Assembly: GCF_047468865.1 (NCBI RefSeq)
Contig: NZ_JBLGTV010000006.1
Span: 139,601-203,600 of the forward strand
DNA length: 64,000 nucleotides
Direction: 5' to 3'
Source of the DNA: Castellaniella hirudinis_A
Lineage (GTDB): Bacteria; Pseudomonadota; Gammaproteobacteria; Burkholderiales; Burkholderiaceae_B
The notes under the pieces were generated by a model that made no database searches, was not told the origin of the DNA, and saw only the letters and a program-made list of their open reading frames with translations. Position 1 is the stretch's first letter. The number at the start of each line of letters is the position of its first letter. Below, piece after piece: positions 18,139 to 27,373 of the stretch. The position numbers and the translations under genes are program-made.

Positions 18139-19203
18139 ATGTCTTTCCTCGATTTGATCGGCGTTTCAAAAAGCTACGGCGCGCTGCAGGTCGTGTCCGA
18201 CCTGCACCTCAGCATCGAGCAGGGCGAATTCGTATCCTTGCTCGGGCCTTCCGGGTGCGGTAAGACGACGACCCTGCACTTGATTTCCGGGCTGACCGAC
18301 CCGACGCGCGGGTCGATCATGCTGGACGGGGTGGACATCACCCATGCGGCGCCGAACACGCGGGGCTTGGGCATCGTGTTTCAGACCTATGCGCTTTTCC
18401 CCCATATGTCCGTGGCGCGCAATGTGGCCTTCGGGCTGGACGTCCGCAAAGTGCCGCGTGCCGAACAGCAGACCCGGGTTGCCGAGGCGCTGCGCCTGGT
18501 GAAGCTGGAACCCTATGCCGAACGCTATCCGCGCGAGCTGTCCGGCGGGCAGCGCCAGCGCGTCGCCCTGGCCCGGGCGCTGGTCATCCGACCGCCGGTG
18601 TTGTTGCTTGATGAACCGCTCTCCAATCTGGATGCGCAGCTGCGCGAGGAAATGCAGTACGAATTGCGGCGTATCCAGCGGGCCGTGGGCACGACGACGC
18701 TGATGGTGACGCACGACCAATCCGAGGCCATGTCCACCAGCGACCGGGTCGTGGTGATGAAAGACGGCCGCGCCATTCAGGTCGACGAGCCCTACCGCAT
18801 CTACGAACATCCCGGCTCCCGCTTCATTTCCGGCTTCGTGGGCAAGGCCAATCTGTTCGAGGGCGTCTACCGGCAACGCGACGGCCAACCGGTGGTGTCT
18901 TGCGGCGAGATCGACTTCGAGCTGTCCGGCGTGCCGGCCGGGGCCTTTGCCGGCGGGGATGCGGTGCAGGTCTGCCTGCGCCCCGAAAAACTGCATTTGA
19001 CGCAGGCGGCGGCCCAACTGCCCGCGTGCCTTGTGCGCGCCCGCTATTTCCTGGGCAGTCAGTGGCTTTATGAAATCGATTCCGCCTTGGGCCCGGTCAC
19101 GGTTGTGGTGACAAACGATGGTCGGCCCGCAGTCGAGGTTGGCGCCCGTGTGGGCCTGGGTTGGTTGCCCGATGCCGTCCGTGTGCTTTCCGCAGAGGCC
19201 TGA
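18139..19203 (+). CDS. ABC transporter ATP-binding protein, PotA/FbpC type
   Basis: 354 residues from an ATG with CAGGAG upstream. Walker A GPSGCGKTT (36-44), Q-loop, LSGGQRQR (near 133) and LLLDEPLSNLD are intact, and a C-terminal TOBE-like domain follows residue 240. This size and layout are those of importers for polyamines, iron or phosphonates. First gene of an operon whose two permeases and binding protein are PotB/PotC/PotD-like. Two bases separate it from the next gene. Confidence 0.92.
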   Translation: MSFLDLIGVSKSYGALQVVSDLHLSIEQGEFVSLLGPSGCGKTTTLHLISGLTDPTRGSIMLDGVDITHAAPNTRGLGIVFQTYALFPHMSVARNVAFGLDVRKVPRAEQQTRVAEALRLVKLEPYAERYPRELSGGQRQRVALARALVIRPPVLLLDEPLSNLDAQLREEMQYELRRIQRAVGTTTLMVTHDQSEAMSTSDRVVVMKDGRAIQVDEPYRIYEHPGSRFISGFVGKANLFEGVYRQRDGQPVVSCGEIDFELSGVPAGAFAGGDAVQVCLRPEKLHLTQAAAQLPACLVRARYFLGSQWLYEIDSALGPVTVVVTNDGRPAVEVGARVGLGWLPDAVRVLSAEA

Positions 19204-19205
19204 CT

Positions 19206-20060
19206 ATGAAGATCACTGGATCGCGGGGCTTGCTGAGGGGGGTGGGGGCGCTGCCGCTGGGGGCGCTGTTTGCGCTGCTGGTGCTGATCCCCTTGGTGCT
19301 GACCCTGATGCTGTCTTTTCATCAGTACGATTACCAGCAGGGGATTTTGCCGGGGTACACCGTCGAACACTACCTGACCATTGTGACCGATGACTATTTC
19401 CTCAGGATTTTTTGGCGCACGTTGTGGATTTCGGTGGTGACCACCCTGCTGTGCGTGCTGATCGGCGGGCCGGAGGCCTATATTCTCAGCCGCATGCGCA
19501 GGCCCTGGAATTCTGTCTTTTTGCTGCTGGTGCTTTCCCCTTTGCTGGTGTCGCTGGTGGTGCGCGCCTTTGGCTGGACCATTCTGCTCAATCCCGCCGG
19601 GGTTCTGGGCCAGCTGGCCGGGTGGCTTGGGTTCGGACGGCTCATGTATACCCCCACGGCGGTCATCATCGCGCTGGTGCACGTCATGCTGCCCTTCATG
19701 GTCATCCCCGTCTGGACCTCGCTGCAAAAAGCCGATCCCTCGGCCGAGCAGGCGGCGTATTCCCTGGGTGCGAGCCGGGCGCGGGTGTTTTGGCAGATCG
19801 TGGCGCCCCAGGCGCTGCCCGGCGTGCTGTCCGGGAGCCTGATTGTCTTTGGGCTGACCGCCAGCTCTTTCGCCATTCCGGCGCTCTTGGGCGGCAGCCG
19901 CCAGAAAATGGCGGCGTCGGTGGTCTACGACCAGTTCCTGATCCAGCTGAACTGGCCGCTGGGGGCCGCCATCGCCATGCTGCTGCTGGTGGCCAACGTG
20001 CTCATCATGATGTCCTACGGACGCCTCGTCGAAGGTGTCTACAAGCGCAGCCTGGGGTGA
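19206..20060 (+). CDS. ABC transporter permease, PotB-like
   Basis: 284 residues starting MKITGSRG, with six predicted membrane helices and the cytoplasmic EAA loop AAYSLGASRARVFWQIVAPQALPG that docks on the ATPase. Belongs to the spermidine/putrescine/opine permease family. An upstream in-frame start at 19161 would overlap the ATPase gene and is not used. Confidence 0.9.
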   Translation: MKITGSRGLLRGVGALPLGALFALLVLIPLVLTLMLSFHQYDYQQGILPGYTVEHYLTIVTDDYFLRIFWRTLWISVVTTLLCVLIGGPEAYILSRMRRPWNSVFLLLVLSPLLVSLVVRAFGWTILLNPAGVLGQLAGWLGFGRLMYTPTAVIIALVHVMLPFMVIPVWTSLQKADPSAEQAAYSLGASRARVFWQIVAPQALPGVLSGSLIVFGLTASSFAIPALLGGSRQKMAASVVYDQFLIQLNWPLGAAIAMLLLVANVLIMMSYGRLVEGVYKRSLG

Positions 20061-20065
20061 ATGCC

Positions 20066-20860
20066 ATGATGAAAAACGGGCCTTTCGCATTGATGTTCCA
20101 TGCCCTGGTGGTGGCGTTTATCCTGGCGCCCCTGGTTATCGTCTGCTGGGTCGCCTTCACGCCCGAACCCACGCTCACGCTGCCATTCACGCAGTTTTCG
20201 CTGCGTTGGTTTCGCGCCATCTTCGATCATGGCGGCTTTGTCCAGGCGTTCAAGATCAGCCTGTGGCTGGCCTTTCTGTCGGCCACGCTGGCCGTGTGTC
20301 TCGGGGCGCCCGCCGCGCTGGCCATTGCGCGCCACCAGTTTCCGGGGCGCGACTTTCTCAATGGCCTGTTCCTGTCGCCCTTGATGATTCCGCACTTGGT
20401 GCTGGGGATTGCCATGCTGCGTTTCTTCGCGCTGTTGAACCAGACGGGGTCGTTCTTCTGGCTGGTGCTGGGGCATGTGGTGGTGATCACGCCCTATGTG
20501 ATGCGCCTGGTGCTGGGGGCGCTGGTCGGGTTCGACCGCAGCATCGAACATGCGGCGTTGTCGCTGGGCGCGAGCCGGACGGCTGTTTTCTTCAAAGTGA
20601 CGCTGCCCATGATCCTGCCGGGCCTGGCCGGTGGTTGGCTGCTGGCTTTCATCAACAGTTTCGATGAACTGAATATGTCGATCTTCGTCACTTCGCCCGC
20701 GACCGTGACGCTGCCTGTGCGCATGTACCTGTACGCCACGGAGTCCATCGACCCCATGATGGCGGCGGTCTCCGCCGTGGTCATTGCCTTGACGGCAGTG
20801 GCGATGCTGGTGTTGGATCGCGTGTACGGCCTGGACAAGGTCCTTGTGGGACGCCATTGA
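20066..20860 (+). CDS. ABC transporter permease, PotC-like
   Basis: 264 residues from tandem ATGs. Six hydrophobic helices and the EAA loop AALSLGASRTAVFFKVTLPMILPG identify the second permease subunit. It starts 5 bases after the first permease and pairs with it. The ribosome site is weak (GGGGTGA), so coupling to the preceding gene is likely. Confidence 0.9.
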   Translation: MMKNGPFALMFHALVVAFILAPLVIVCWVAFTPEPTLTLPFTQFSLRWFRAIFDHGGFVQAFKISLWLAFLSATLAVCLGAPAALAIARHQFPGRDFLNGLFLSPLMIPHLVLGIAMLRFFALLNQTGSFFWLVLGHVVVITPYVMRLVLGALVGFDRSIEHAALSLGASRTAVFFKVTLPMILPGLAGGWLLAFINSFDELNMSIFVTSPATVTLPVRMYLYATESIDPMMAAVSAVVIALTAVAMLVLDRVYGLDKVLVGRH

Positions 20861-20874
20861 GCGGGGATGCCGGG

Positions 20875-21180
20875 ATGATGTCGAAGCTTTCTCCTCTTTT
20901 GCGCCGCGTCGCCGAGCAGGATCGGCCGGTGTGCGGTTTTCTGCTGGATGGCGAACCGTGCACGGCGCTGGCGGGCGACACCGTGTTCACCGCCGTGCTG
21001 AGCCAGCAGGCTTTTTTGCGGCATACCGAGTTTTCCGGCGGGCCGCGTGCTGGATTCTGTTTGATGGGAGCCTGCCAGGATTGCTGGCTCTGGCTGCAGG
21101 ATGGCCGCCGAGTGCGCGCCTGCACCACGCTGGTCCAGCCCGGCATGGCGCTGCGGACCACGCCCCCGGAGGTCGCATGA
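20875..21180 (+). CDS. 2Fe-2S subunit of an HcnA-like oxidase
   Basis: 101 residues with four cysteines in ferredoxin order: Cys62, Cys67, Cys70 and Cys83 (FCLMGACQDCW then RACTT). Length and layout match HcnA and the small subunits of D-hydroxyproline and opine dehydrogenases. It should pass electrons between the two FAD subunits encoded next. The stop overlaps the following ATG as ATGA. A TTG start at 20857 would overlap the permease and is not preferred. Confidence 0.85.
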   Translation: MMSKLSPLLRRVAEQDRPVCGFLLDGEPCTALAGDTVFTAVLSQQAFLRHTEFSGGPRAGFCLMGACQDCWLWLQDGRRVRACTTLVQPGMALRTTPPEVA

Positions 21181-22607
21181 CGCCCCCGGACGCCCCGGGC
21201 CGGTGCGTGCCCGTGATCATCGGCGCGGGTCCCGCCGGCTTGGCGGCGGCGCAGACGCTGGCGGCGCATGGCTTGCGGCCCGTGCTGCTGGACGAGGCAC
21301 CTGCGGTGGGCGGGCAGATTTACCGCCAGGCACCGCCGGGCATGCGCCGCGATGCCAGGGCGCTATATGGTTTTGATGCGCGCCAGGCCCGGGCGGCGCA
21401 TCAACTGGGCGAACGCCTGGCGGACCTGGCGGACTACCGGCCGCAAACGCTGGTGTGGGACATCCAGGATCGCACCGTGCATTTCCAGTCGCCGACGGGG
21501 CTGGACAGCCTGACGTTCAGCCATCTGATCCTGGCGACGGGCGCCACCGACCGGACTCTGCCTTTTCCCGGCTGGCTGCTGCCCGGGGTGTTTACCCTGG
21601 GCGGGGCGCAGGTGGCGCTGAAGTACCAGGGCTGCGTCATCGGCCAGACGGTGGTGCTGGCGGGCACGGGCCCTTTGCTTTATCTGGTGGCTTGGCAGTA
21701 CGCAAAAGCCGGTGTCCGGGTGCGGGCCGTATTGGATTCATCCCGTTTTCTCGATCAAGTCCGCGCCGTGCCCGGGCTGGCCGCCAGTCCGGGTCTGTTG
21801 GCCAAAGGCTTGTGGTATGTCGGCGGGCTGCGGGCGCGTGGAATTCCGGTGCACACCGGGGCCAGGCTGGTGACCGCGCGCGGGGATGCGCGCGTCCAGT
21901 CGCTGGTCTGGGAGGCTCGGGCGGGCGATGCTGCCACCCGCCGGGAAACCCCCTGCGATGCCATCGGCTTTGCCTATGGCCTGCGTTCGGAAACCCAGCT
22001 GGCCAGTTTGCTGGGCTGCGCTTTTCAGTTCGATGAGCGTTCCCGGGCCTGGCTGCCCGTCCTGGACGACATGGGCAGGACGTCGCGCCCGGGGGTCTAT
22101 GCGGCGGGCGATGGGGCGGGTATCGAAGGGGCCGAAGCCGCCGGCATACGGGGGCGGCAGGCGGCCTTGGCCCTGCTGGCCGACGCGGGCCACGCGCCCG
22201 ACCCGCAGTCGATCCAGCGTTGTGGGCGGCGGCGCAAGCGCCTGGCCGGGGTGCGCCGCGCATTGGAACAGGCTTTCCCTTGTCCGCAGGACTGGGCCGC
22301 CCAAGCGGACGACACTTTGGTGATTTGCCGCTGCGAAGAAATCACGGCGGGGGAAATCCGCCGCGTGGCGCGGGAAACCGGCGCGCAGGACATCAACCGG
22401 GTCAAAGCCTTGACGCGGGTGGGAATGGGCCGCTGCCAGGGCCGGATGTGCGGCATGGCGGCGGCAGAGATCGTGGCGCAGGCGGCGGGGGTCGACCTCC
22501 GGGCGGTGGGCTGCCTGCGCAGCCAGCCGCCGGTCAAGCCGCTGGTCATGGGGCTGGCCCCTGCGCCACAGCCGTGGGAATCGACCGGGGAGGCCGACGA
22601 TGACTGA
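21177..22607 (+). CDS. FAD/NAD-binding subunit with BFD-like 2Fe-2S domain, HcnB/OoxA type
   Basis: 476 residues. An N-terminal FAD site (IIGAGPAGLAAAQ, residues 15-27), a second dinucleotide fold (VVLAGTGPLLYLVAWQYA) and the flavin segment GVYAAGDGAGIEGAEAA are present. Near residue 384 CRCEEIT and near 420 CQGRMC give the four-cysteine BFD-like cluster. This is the large subunit of heteromeric amine dehydrogenases: hydrogen cyanide synthase HcnB, octopine/nopaline oxidase OoxA, or D-hydroxyproline dehydrogenase alpha. The neighbouring importer points to breakdown of an imported compound. Confidence 0.88.
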   Translation: MTPPDAPGRCVPVIIGAGPAGLAAAQTLAAHGLRPVLLDEAPAVGGQIYRQAPPGMRRDARALYGFDARQARAAHQLGERLADLADYRPQTLVWDIQDRTVHFQSPTGLDSLTFSHLILATGATDRTLPFPGWLLPGVFTLGGAQVALKYQGCVIGQTVVLAGTGPLLYLVAWQYAKAGVRVRAVLDSSRFLDQVRAVPGLAASPGLLAKGLWYVGGLRARGIPVHTGARLVTARGDARVQSLVWEARAGDAATRRETPCDAIGFAYGLRSETQLASLLGCAFQFDERSRAWLPVLDDMGRTSRPGVYAAGDGAGIEGAEAAGIRGRQAALALLADAGHAPDPQSIQRCGRRRKRLAGVRRALEQAFPCPQDWAAQADDTLVICRCEEITAGEIRRVARETGAQDINRVKALTRVGMGRCQGRMCGMAAAEIVAQAAGVDLRAVGCLRSQPPVKPLVMGLAPAPQPWESTGEADDD

Positions 22608-23784
22608 TCCGCGGGCCGCCGATGTGGCGATTGTCGGCGGCGGCATCATGGGGGCCTGCGCCGCGCTGTTCCTGCGCCGTCTGGGCCATTCGGTGATCTT
22701 GCTGGAGGCCGCGCTGTGCGGCTCCAAGGCCAGCGGCGTCAATTACGGCGGCGTCCGGCGGCAGGGGCGGTCGCTCGATCAATTGCCCCTGAGCCAGCGG
22801 GCGCATGCGCTGTGGCGCGATATCCGGCAACTGGCCGGCATAGAGGGCGAATATGTGCGTTCCGGCCATCTGAAATTGGCGCGCACGGCGGCGGACATGG
22901 CCGCGCTGGAAGCCTACCGGCAGACCAGCCGGGGCTTTGGCCTCGACCTGCGCCTCCTGTCGGGGCCGGCGTTTCATCGGCAATTTCCATGGCTGGATCA
23001 GACGCTCGTCGGCGGCTCGCTGTGCCCCGAGGACGGTCATGCGAATCCCCGGCTGGTGTCGCCCGCCCTGGCCCAGGCCGCGCGCCGCGCGGGCGCGGAA
23101 GTCCACGAACAGACGCGGGTGCTGCAAGCCGCCAGAACCGAGGCGGGCTTTCTCTTGGTCTGCGACCGGGGCCTGCGGGTGCGGGCCGAGTCCGTCATCA
23201 ATTGCGCGGGGGCGTGGGGGCACGAAATCGCCCGGCTGTTCGGCCGCGAGGTGCCTGAATCAGCCCTGTACCCGCTGATGATGGTGACCGAGCCTTTGCC
23301 CTTGTTCATGACCGTCAGCCTGGGCATGCAGGGTGGCGGGGTGTATGCGCGCCAGGTGGAGCGCGGCAATTGCGTCATCGGCGGCGGCCGGGGCTATGCC
23401 TCGAATACCCAATTCGCCCGGCCGGGGGGGCGGGCGATCAATACGCTGATGCGCGAGGCCGGCCGCCTGATTCCCGCGCTGGCGCACGCGCAGGTGATCC
23501 GTTTCTGGAGCGGCTACGAGGGCGGCTTCGATGACGGCAACCCGGTCTTGGGGCCGGACGACCAGGTGCCGGGCCTGTTTCATGCCTTCGGTTTTTCCGG
23601 CGCGGGCTTCCAGCTGGGGCCGGCGGTGGGCGAGGCGCTGGCCGACCTGGTGCATGCAGGGCGTGCGCGCATTCCCCTTGACGCTTTTGATATCCGCCGG
23701 TTCGGGGCTCAGTCCCGGCAGCTCGAACCGGCCTTGAACATAGCCGGGCAGCGAGGACAGGAGCCAATATGTCTACACAAATGA
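22600..23784 (+). CDS. FAD-dependent D-amino-acid/opine oxidase subunit, HcnC/OoxB type
   Basis: 394 residues of the DAO fold: VAIVGGGIMGACAALFLRRLG near residues 9-29, the NYGGVRRQGR flavin segment and a C-terminal FHAFGFSGAGFQLGP motif. It overlaps the previous gene by 8 bases. As the catalytic subunit of a three-part oxidase it would oxidise a secondary or D-amino group. Candidate substrates are opines, D-hydroxyproline or N-substituted amino acids; the choice cannot be made from sequence. Confidence 0.88.
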   Translation: MTDPRAADVAIVGGGIMGACAALFLRRLGHSVILLEAALCGSKASGVNYGGVRRQGRSLDQLPLSQRAHALWRDIRQLAGIEGEYVRSGHLKLARTAADMAALEAYRQTSRGFGLDLRLLSGPAFHRQFPWLDQTLVGGSLCPEDGHANPRLVSPALAQAARRAGAEVHEQTRVLQAARTEAGFLLVCDRGLRVRAESVINCAGAWGHEIARLFGREVPESALYPLMMVTEPLPLFMTVSLGMQGGGVYARQVERGNCVIGGGRGYASNTQFARPGGRAINTLMREAGRLIPALAHAQVIRFWSGYEGGFDDGNPVLGPDDQVPGLFHAFGFSGAGFQLGPAVGEALADLVHAGRARIPLDAFDIRRFGAQSRQLEPALNIAGQRGQEPICLHK

Positions 23785-24836
23785 AACGTACCGCGAGGAA
23801 AGCCGGTAGCCTGCTTGCCGCCACTTTGCTGGCCGCTTGGGCGGGCGGGGCGCAGGCCGACCAGGCTACTTTGTATATCGGGATGAACGGGGGCGATATG
23901 GAGCGCGCCTTTACCCAGTATGTCTTCCCGCCGTTTGAAAAAGAGCATGGAGTCAAGGTCGTGGTGGTGCCCGGCACGTCCGCCGATGTGCTGGCCAAGG
24001 CGCAGGCCTACAAGGACAACCCGCAGATGCACGTCATGTTCCTGGATGATGGCGTCATGTACCGGGCCATTTCGATGGGCTTGTGCGAAAAGCTGGAACC
24101 TTCGGAAGCGCTGTCCCAGCTGTATCCCACGGCGCGGATGAAGGACGACATGGCGGCGGCGGTGGACATGGGCCTGACTGGCGTGGCCTACAACACCAAG
24201 ATGTTCGCCGACCAGGGCTGGGCGCCGCCGACGTCCTGGGCGGATTTCGCGGATCCGAAATACAAGGGCAAGGTGGTGATGCAGTCCATGCCCAGCAGTT
24301 CATACGGACTGCATGCTTTCTTGATGTTCAACCGCATTCAGGGTGGGACGGAGCAGGATGTGAATCCAGGCTTCGAGCGGTGGAATGACGCCATCGGCGG
24401 CAATGTGCTGGAATACATTTCCAATTCGTCGAAAATATCCGAAATGGTGCAAACCGGCGAGGCGGGCATCTTTCCGCTGACGTTCACCGCCGTGGCCCGG
24501 CTGGCCGATCGCGGGCAGCCTTTCGGGTTCGTGGCCCCGAAAGAAGGCCCGGTGCTGTTGTCGGTGGGCGAATGCGTGATTGCCGGCAACAACCAGCCCA
24601 AATTGGCTCAGGCGCTGGCCAGCTATCTGCTGTCCGCCCCCGCGCAGGAACTGGCCTTGCAGCATAGCGGCAACGTGCCGTCCAATCCCAATGCGAAGGG
24701 CGGCGATGCCGCCCAGCAGAAATATCTGGCGGACTTCAAGACGGCGGTGGCGCACGCCGTCGTGCTGGACTGGGACCAGATCAATCAGCATCGCCCCGAG
24801 TGGAATACGCGCTGGAATCGCACGGTCGAGCAATAA
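23769..24836 (+). CDS. Periplasmic binding protein, PotD-like
   Basis: 355 residues. A Sec signal peptide ends at AQA-D (about residue 30). The mature part is a two-lobed type II binding protein of the spermidine/putrescine and iron family (YNTKMF, FADPKYKGKVVMQ, NQPKLAQALASYLLSAPAQE). It overlaps the oxidase gene by 16 bases and has AGGAGCC upstream, so it is the last cistron of the seven-gene operon. Placing the binding protein last, after the catabolic subunits, ties uptake and oxidation of one substrate together. Confidence 0.9.
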   Translation: MSTQMKRTARKAGSLLAATLLAAWAGGAQADQATLYIGMNGGDMERAFTQYVFPPFEKEHGVKVVVVPGTSADVLAKAQAYKDNPQMHVMFLDDGVMYRAISMGLCEKLEPSEALSQLYPTARMKDDMAAAVDMGLTGVAYNTKMFADQGWAPPTSWADFADPKYKGKVVMQSMPSSSYGLHAFLMFNRIQGGTEQDVNPGFERWNDAIGGNVLEYISNSSKISEMVQTGEAGIFPLTFTAVARLADRGQPFGFVAPKEGPVLLSVGECVIAGNNQPKLAQALASYLLSAPAQELALQHSGNVPSNPNAKGGDAAQQKYLADFKTAVAHAVVLDWDQINQHRPEWNTRWNRTVEQ

Positions 24837-25478
24837 CCGGCGCGTCCGGGCGGCAGCCCGCGCCCGGCGCGCCGGGATGCCGCTGGCCGCTCGGCCCGGC
24901 GCCCCAGACGGCCTGGTCGCTTTTGATCCTTTCCTCTTAAGTCTTTGATCTGATAGAAGACCCTGGAGATGCCCGCACCTTATCCCAGGTTTTGTCCACA
25001 GAAGCTGTGGACAAGCCCGGCGGCACAGACCAATCCGCTGCGGACTGGGCTGTGCCGCCAGGCCGCCCCAAGGCAAAAACAGCCCCCTTGGGGGATAAGC
25101 CCGGACGTGCATCGGTTCCAAGACGGATGCACGCCTGGCGCATCCGAGTGGCTTGCAAGCCACGAGGTGGACAGCAAGCGGGCGCAGCCCGTGCGGCGTG
25201 GGGGCCTTTTTGCACCACTGATCCTAAGTCTTTGATCTCAGATGGAAACCAGGGATAACCCTTGGTTTATCCATGGGCTTATCCACAATTTGCGTGGATA
25301 AGTCGTGTCGGCCCGGCGATAAAGTCAGTGGTCAATCTTTGATCTGCGTGTTTATCTGATTGATTTCAAAATATAAAACTGAATAGCTAAACGCTTGTCC
25401 CAATGATTGTCCACAATCCGGGTGGATAAGCGGGCCACGGTAAAATGGGATGGTTTCAATCAAGGATGAACCGACGCC
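24837..25478. other. Non-coding stretch with DnaA-box-like pairs (possible origin or DnaA-binding locus)
   Basis: No credible gene. Three inverted pairs of DnaA-box-like 9-mers occur: TTGTCCACA/TGTGGACAA at 24992-25014, TTATCCACA/CGTGGATAA at 25279-25301, and TTGTCCACA/GGTGGATAA at 25407-25429. TTATCCACA is the consensus DnaA box. TCTTTGATCT, which contains GATC, recurs at 24942, 25229 and 25336, and 25346-25393 is locally AT-rich. Between them lie hairpins, including GTGGCTTGCAAGCCAC. The make-up resembles oriC or a DnaA-titration site, but dnaA, mnmG and parAB are not in the window. Confidence 0.5.
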
Positions 25479-26339
25479 ATGGAAGACTTGCAAACATTTT
25501 GGGCGACCCTGCCGAACCTCAGCGGGATCGTGGTGCACTTGGCCGTGACCCTGGCCATCCTGGTGGTGGGCTGGATGGCCGCCAATCTGCTGGGCGGCTG
25601 GGTGCGGCGCCTGGCCCGGCGTTCCAGCCGGATCGACCCCACCGTGGTGCCGATCGTGTGCAGCGTGGTGGTGTGGGCGGTGCGCATCGTGGTGCTCCTG
25701 GCCGTCCTGGCGCGCCTGGGGGTGCAGACCGCCAGCCTGGTCGCCATGCTGGGGGCGTCCGCCCTGGCCATCGGCCTGGCGCTGCAGGGGACGCTGCAGA
25801 ACTTCGCAGCGGGCATCATGCTGCTGGTTCTGCGGCCCGTGCGGGCGGGAGAATTCGTTTCGGTCGAAGGCAAGGGCATGGGCACTGTGGATGAAATCGG
25901 CCTGTTCATGACCCGTCTTGTGCAGTTCGACGGCATCCACCTGTTGCTGCCCAATTCGCTGGTGTGGGGCAACCCGATCGTCAATTACAGCCGCAACGCG
26001 ACCCGTCGCCTGGATCTGATGGTGGCGGTGCGCTACGACGATGACCTGGAAGCCGCGCTGGCGGCCCTGCAGAGCCTGGCGGCCGGGCACCCCGACGTCC
26101 TGCGCGATCCCGCGCCCCAGGTCATGGTCATGGAATACCGCGACAGCACCATCATGCTCAATATCCGCGCCTGGGCCCAGGCCGGCAAGTACTGGGATCT
26201 GCTGTTCGACCTGCAGCGCCAAGCCCCGCAGGCGCTGCGCCGCGCAGGCCTGCGCAGCCCGATTCCGCTGCGCGAAGTGCGCACCGCGCCCGACAACGCC
26301 GCCGCGCCCGACAAAGACGCGGCCGCCAACGAGGCCTGA
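25479..26339 (+). CDS. Small-conductance mechanosensitive channel (MscS family)
   Basis: 286 residues. Three N-terminal membrane helices end in the pore helix with Ala/Gly packing (GASALAIGLALQGTLQNFAAGIMLLVLRPVRAGEFV), the hallmark of MscS. The cytoplasmic beta and alpha/beta domains follow (LLLPNSLVWGNPIVNYSRN). It opens under membrane tension during osmotic downshock. The C-terminal 20 residues are Ala/Asp-rich and dispensable looking. Confidence 0.92.
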   Translation: MEDLQTFWATLPNLSGIVVHLAVTLAILVVGWMAANLLGGWVRRLARRSSRIDPTVVPIVCSVVVWAVRIVVLLAVLARLGVQTASLVAMLGASALAIGLALQGTLQNFAAGIMLLVLRPVRAGEFVSVEGKGMGTVDEIGLFMTRLVQFDGIHLLLPNSLVWGNPIVNYSRNATRRLDLMVAVRYDDDLEAALAALQSLAAGHPDVLRDPAPQVMVMEYRDSTIMLNIRAWAQAGKYWDLLFDLQRQAPQALRRAGLRSPIPLREVRTAPDNAAAPDKDAAANEA

Positions 26340-26365
26340 GCCCCGCGCCGCCGGGCGGCGGCGCG

Positions 26366-27373
26366 CTATTCCACCATCCGGTTCAGCCGTTCGGCGTCCA
26401 GGGGGTGCTGGCCGTTTTCTATGCGCTGGCCCAGGTCTTCCATGGCCTGGCACAGGCGGTGGATGCGGGCGTCCTGCTGGGCGGTGTGGTTGATCAGTTC
26501 GTGCAGCACCTTGACCAGGGGGTCGTCGTCCGAGCGGCCCACCCCATAGGGGGCGAAATCATCGTCCGCCTGCGCGTCCGCGGGCCGCGTGGCGGCATCC
26601 GGCTGCTGGCCGCGCTGCAGCAAGGCTTGCAGCGGCTGGGCCGCCCAGTCGGATTGGCAGGGCAGGCCGTCGCCGCCCGGGCCGGCGGCCGGGGCGGGTC
26701 GCGCCGGCGCGTCGTCCGCCGATCCCGCCGCCGGCTCGGGCGCGCCGCTCTGGCCGGCACGGGCCGGCCGGCGGGCCGCTTCGCCGCCGGCCGGTGTTTC
26801 GGCATCGGCGGCGGGCGCCCGATCCGCCGCCTGGGCGTGCCCGTCGTCCTGATGGTCTTCGGCCAGGATGATGCGCGCCGGATTGCCCACGGCGGTCGCC
26901 CCGGCGGGGACGGGCTTGATCACCACCGCGTTGGATCCCACCCGGGCGTGCGCGCCCACGGTAAAGCCCCCCAGAATCTGCGCGCCGGCGCCCACCACCA
27001 CGCCGGTTTCCAGGGTGGGGTGGCGTTTCTCGCCCTTGTACAGCCGGGTGCCGCCCAAGGTGACCCCCTGGTAGATGGTGCAGTCGTCGCCGATTTCGGC
27101 GGTTTCGCCGATCACGACCCCGAAGCCGTGGTCGATGAACACGCGCCGTCCGATGACGGCGCCCGGATGGATTTCGATCCCCGTCAGCAAGCGGCCCAGG
27201 TGCGAGACAAAGCGGCCCGCCCAGTACCAGCCGCCGCGCCACAGGCGATGGCCCAGGCGGTGGATCAGGATGGCGTGCAGGCCCGGATAGCACGTCAGGA
27301 TTTCGATGCGGCTGCGGGCGGCGGGGTCGCGTTCGTGGATACAGGCGATGTCTTCGCGTAGCTGTTCAAACAT
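26366..27373 (-). CDS. cysE: Serine O-acetyltransferase with long disordered tail
   Basis: 335 residues. The first 175 are a short-type (EpsC/CysE) serine acetyltransferase: CYPGLHAILIHRLGH, TGIEIHPGAVIG, FIDHGFGVVIGETA, GVTLGGT and KRHPTL, with hexapeptide repeats forming the left-handed beta helix. It makes O-acetylserine for cysteine synthesis. Residues 180-335 are an Ala/Pro/Asp-rich, probably disordered linker followed by a helical end (LVKVLHELINHTAQQDARIHRLCQ). That tail is not needed for catalysis in the family and may bind partners. The start overlaps trmJ by 8 bases. Confidence 0.92.
   Translation of the reverse strand: MFEQLREDIACIHERDPAARSRIEILTCYPGLHAILIHRLGHRLWRGGWYWAGRFVSHLGRLLTGIEIHPGAVIGRRVFIDHGFGVVIGETAEIGDDCTIYQGVTLGGTRLYKGEKRHPTLETGVVVGAGAQILGGFTVGAHARVGSNAVVIKPVPAGATAVGNPARIILAEDHQDDGHAQAADRAPAADAETPAGGEAARRPARAGQSGAPEPAAGSADDAPARPAPAAGPGGDGLPCQSDWAAQPLQALLQRGQQPDAATRPADAQADDDFAPYGVGRSDDDPLVKVLHELINHTAQQDARIHRLCQAMEDLGQRIENGQHPLDAERLNRMVE

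Noticed and set aside
24970..25435. CRISPR-like or IS-end explanation for the repeats upstream of mscS
   Set aside because: The repeats are short inverted pairs of variable spacing with no unique spacers of even length and no transposase nearby.
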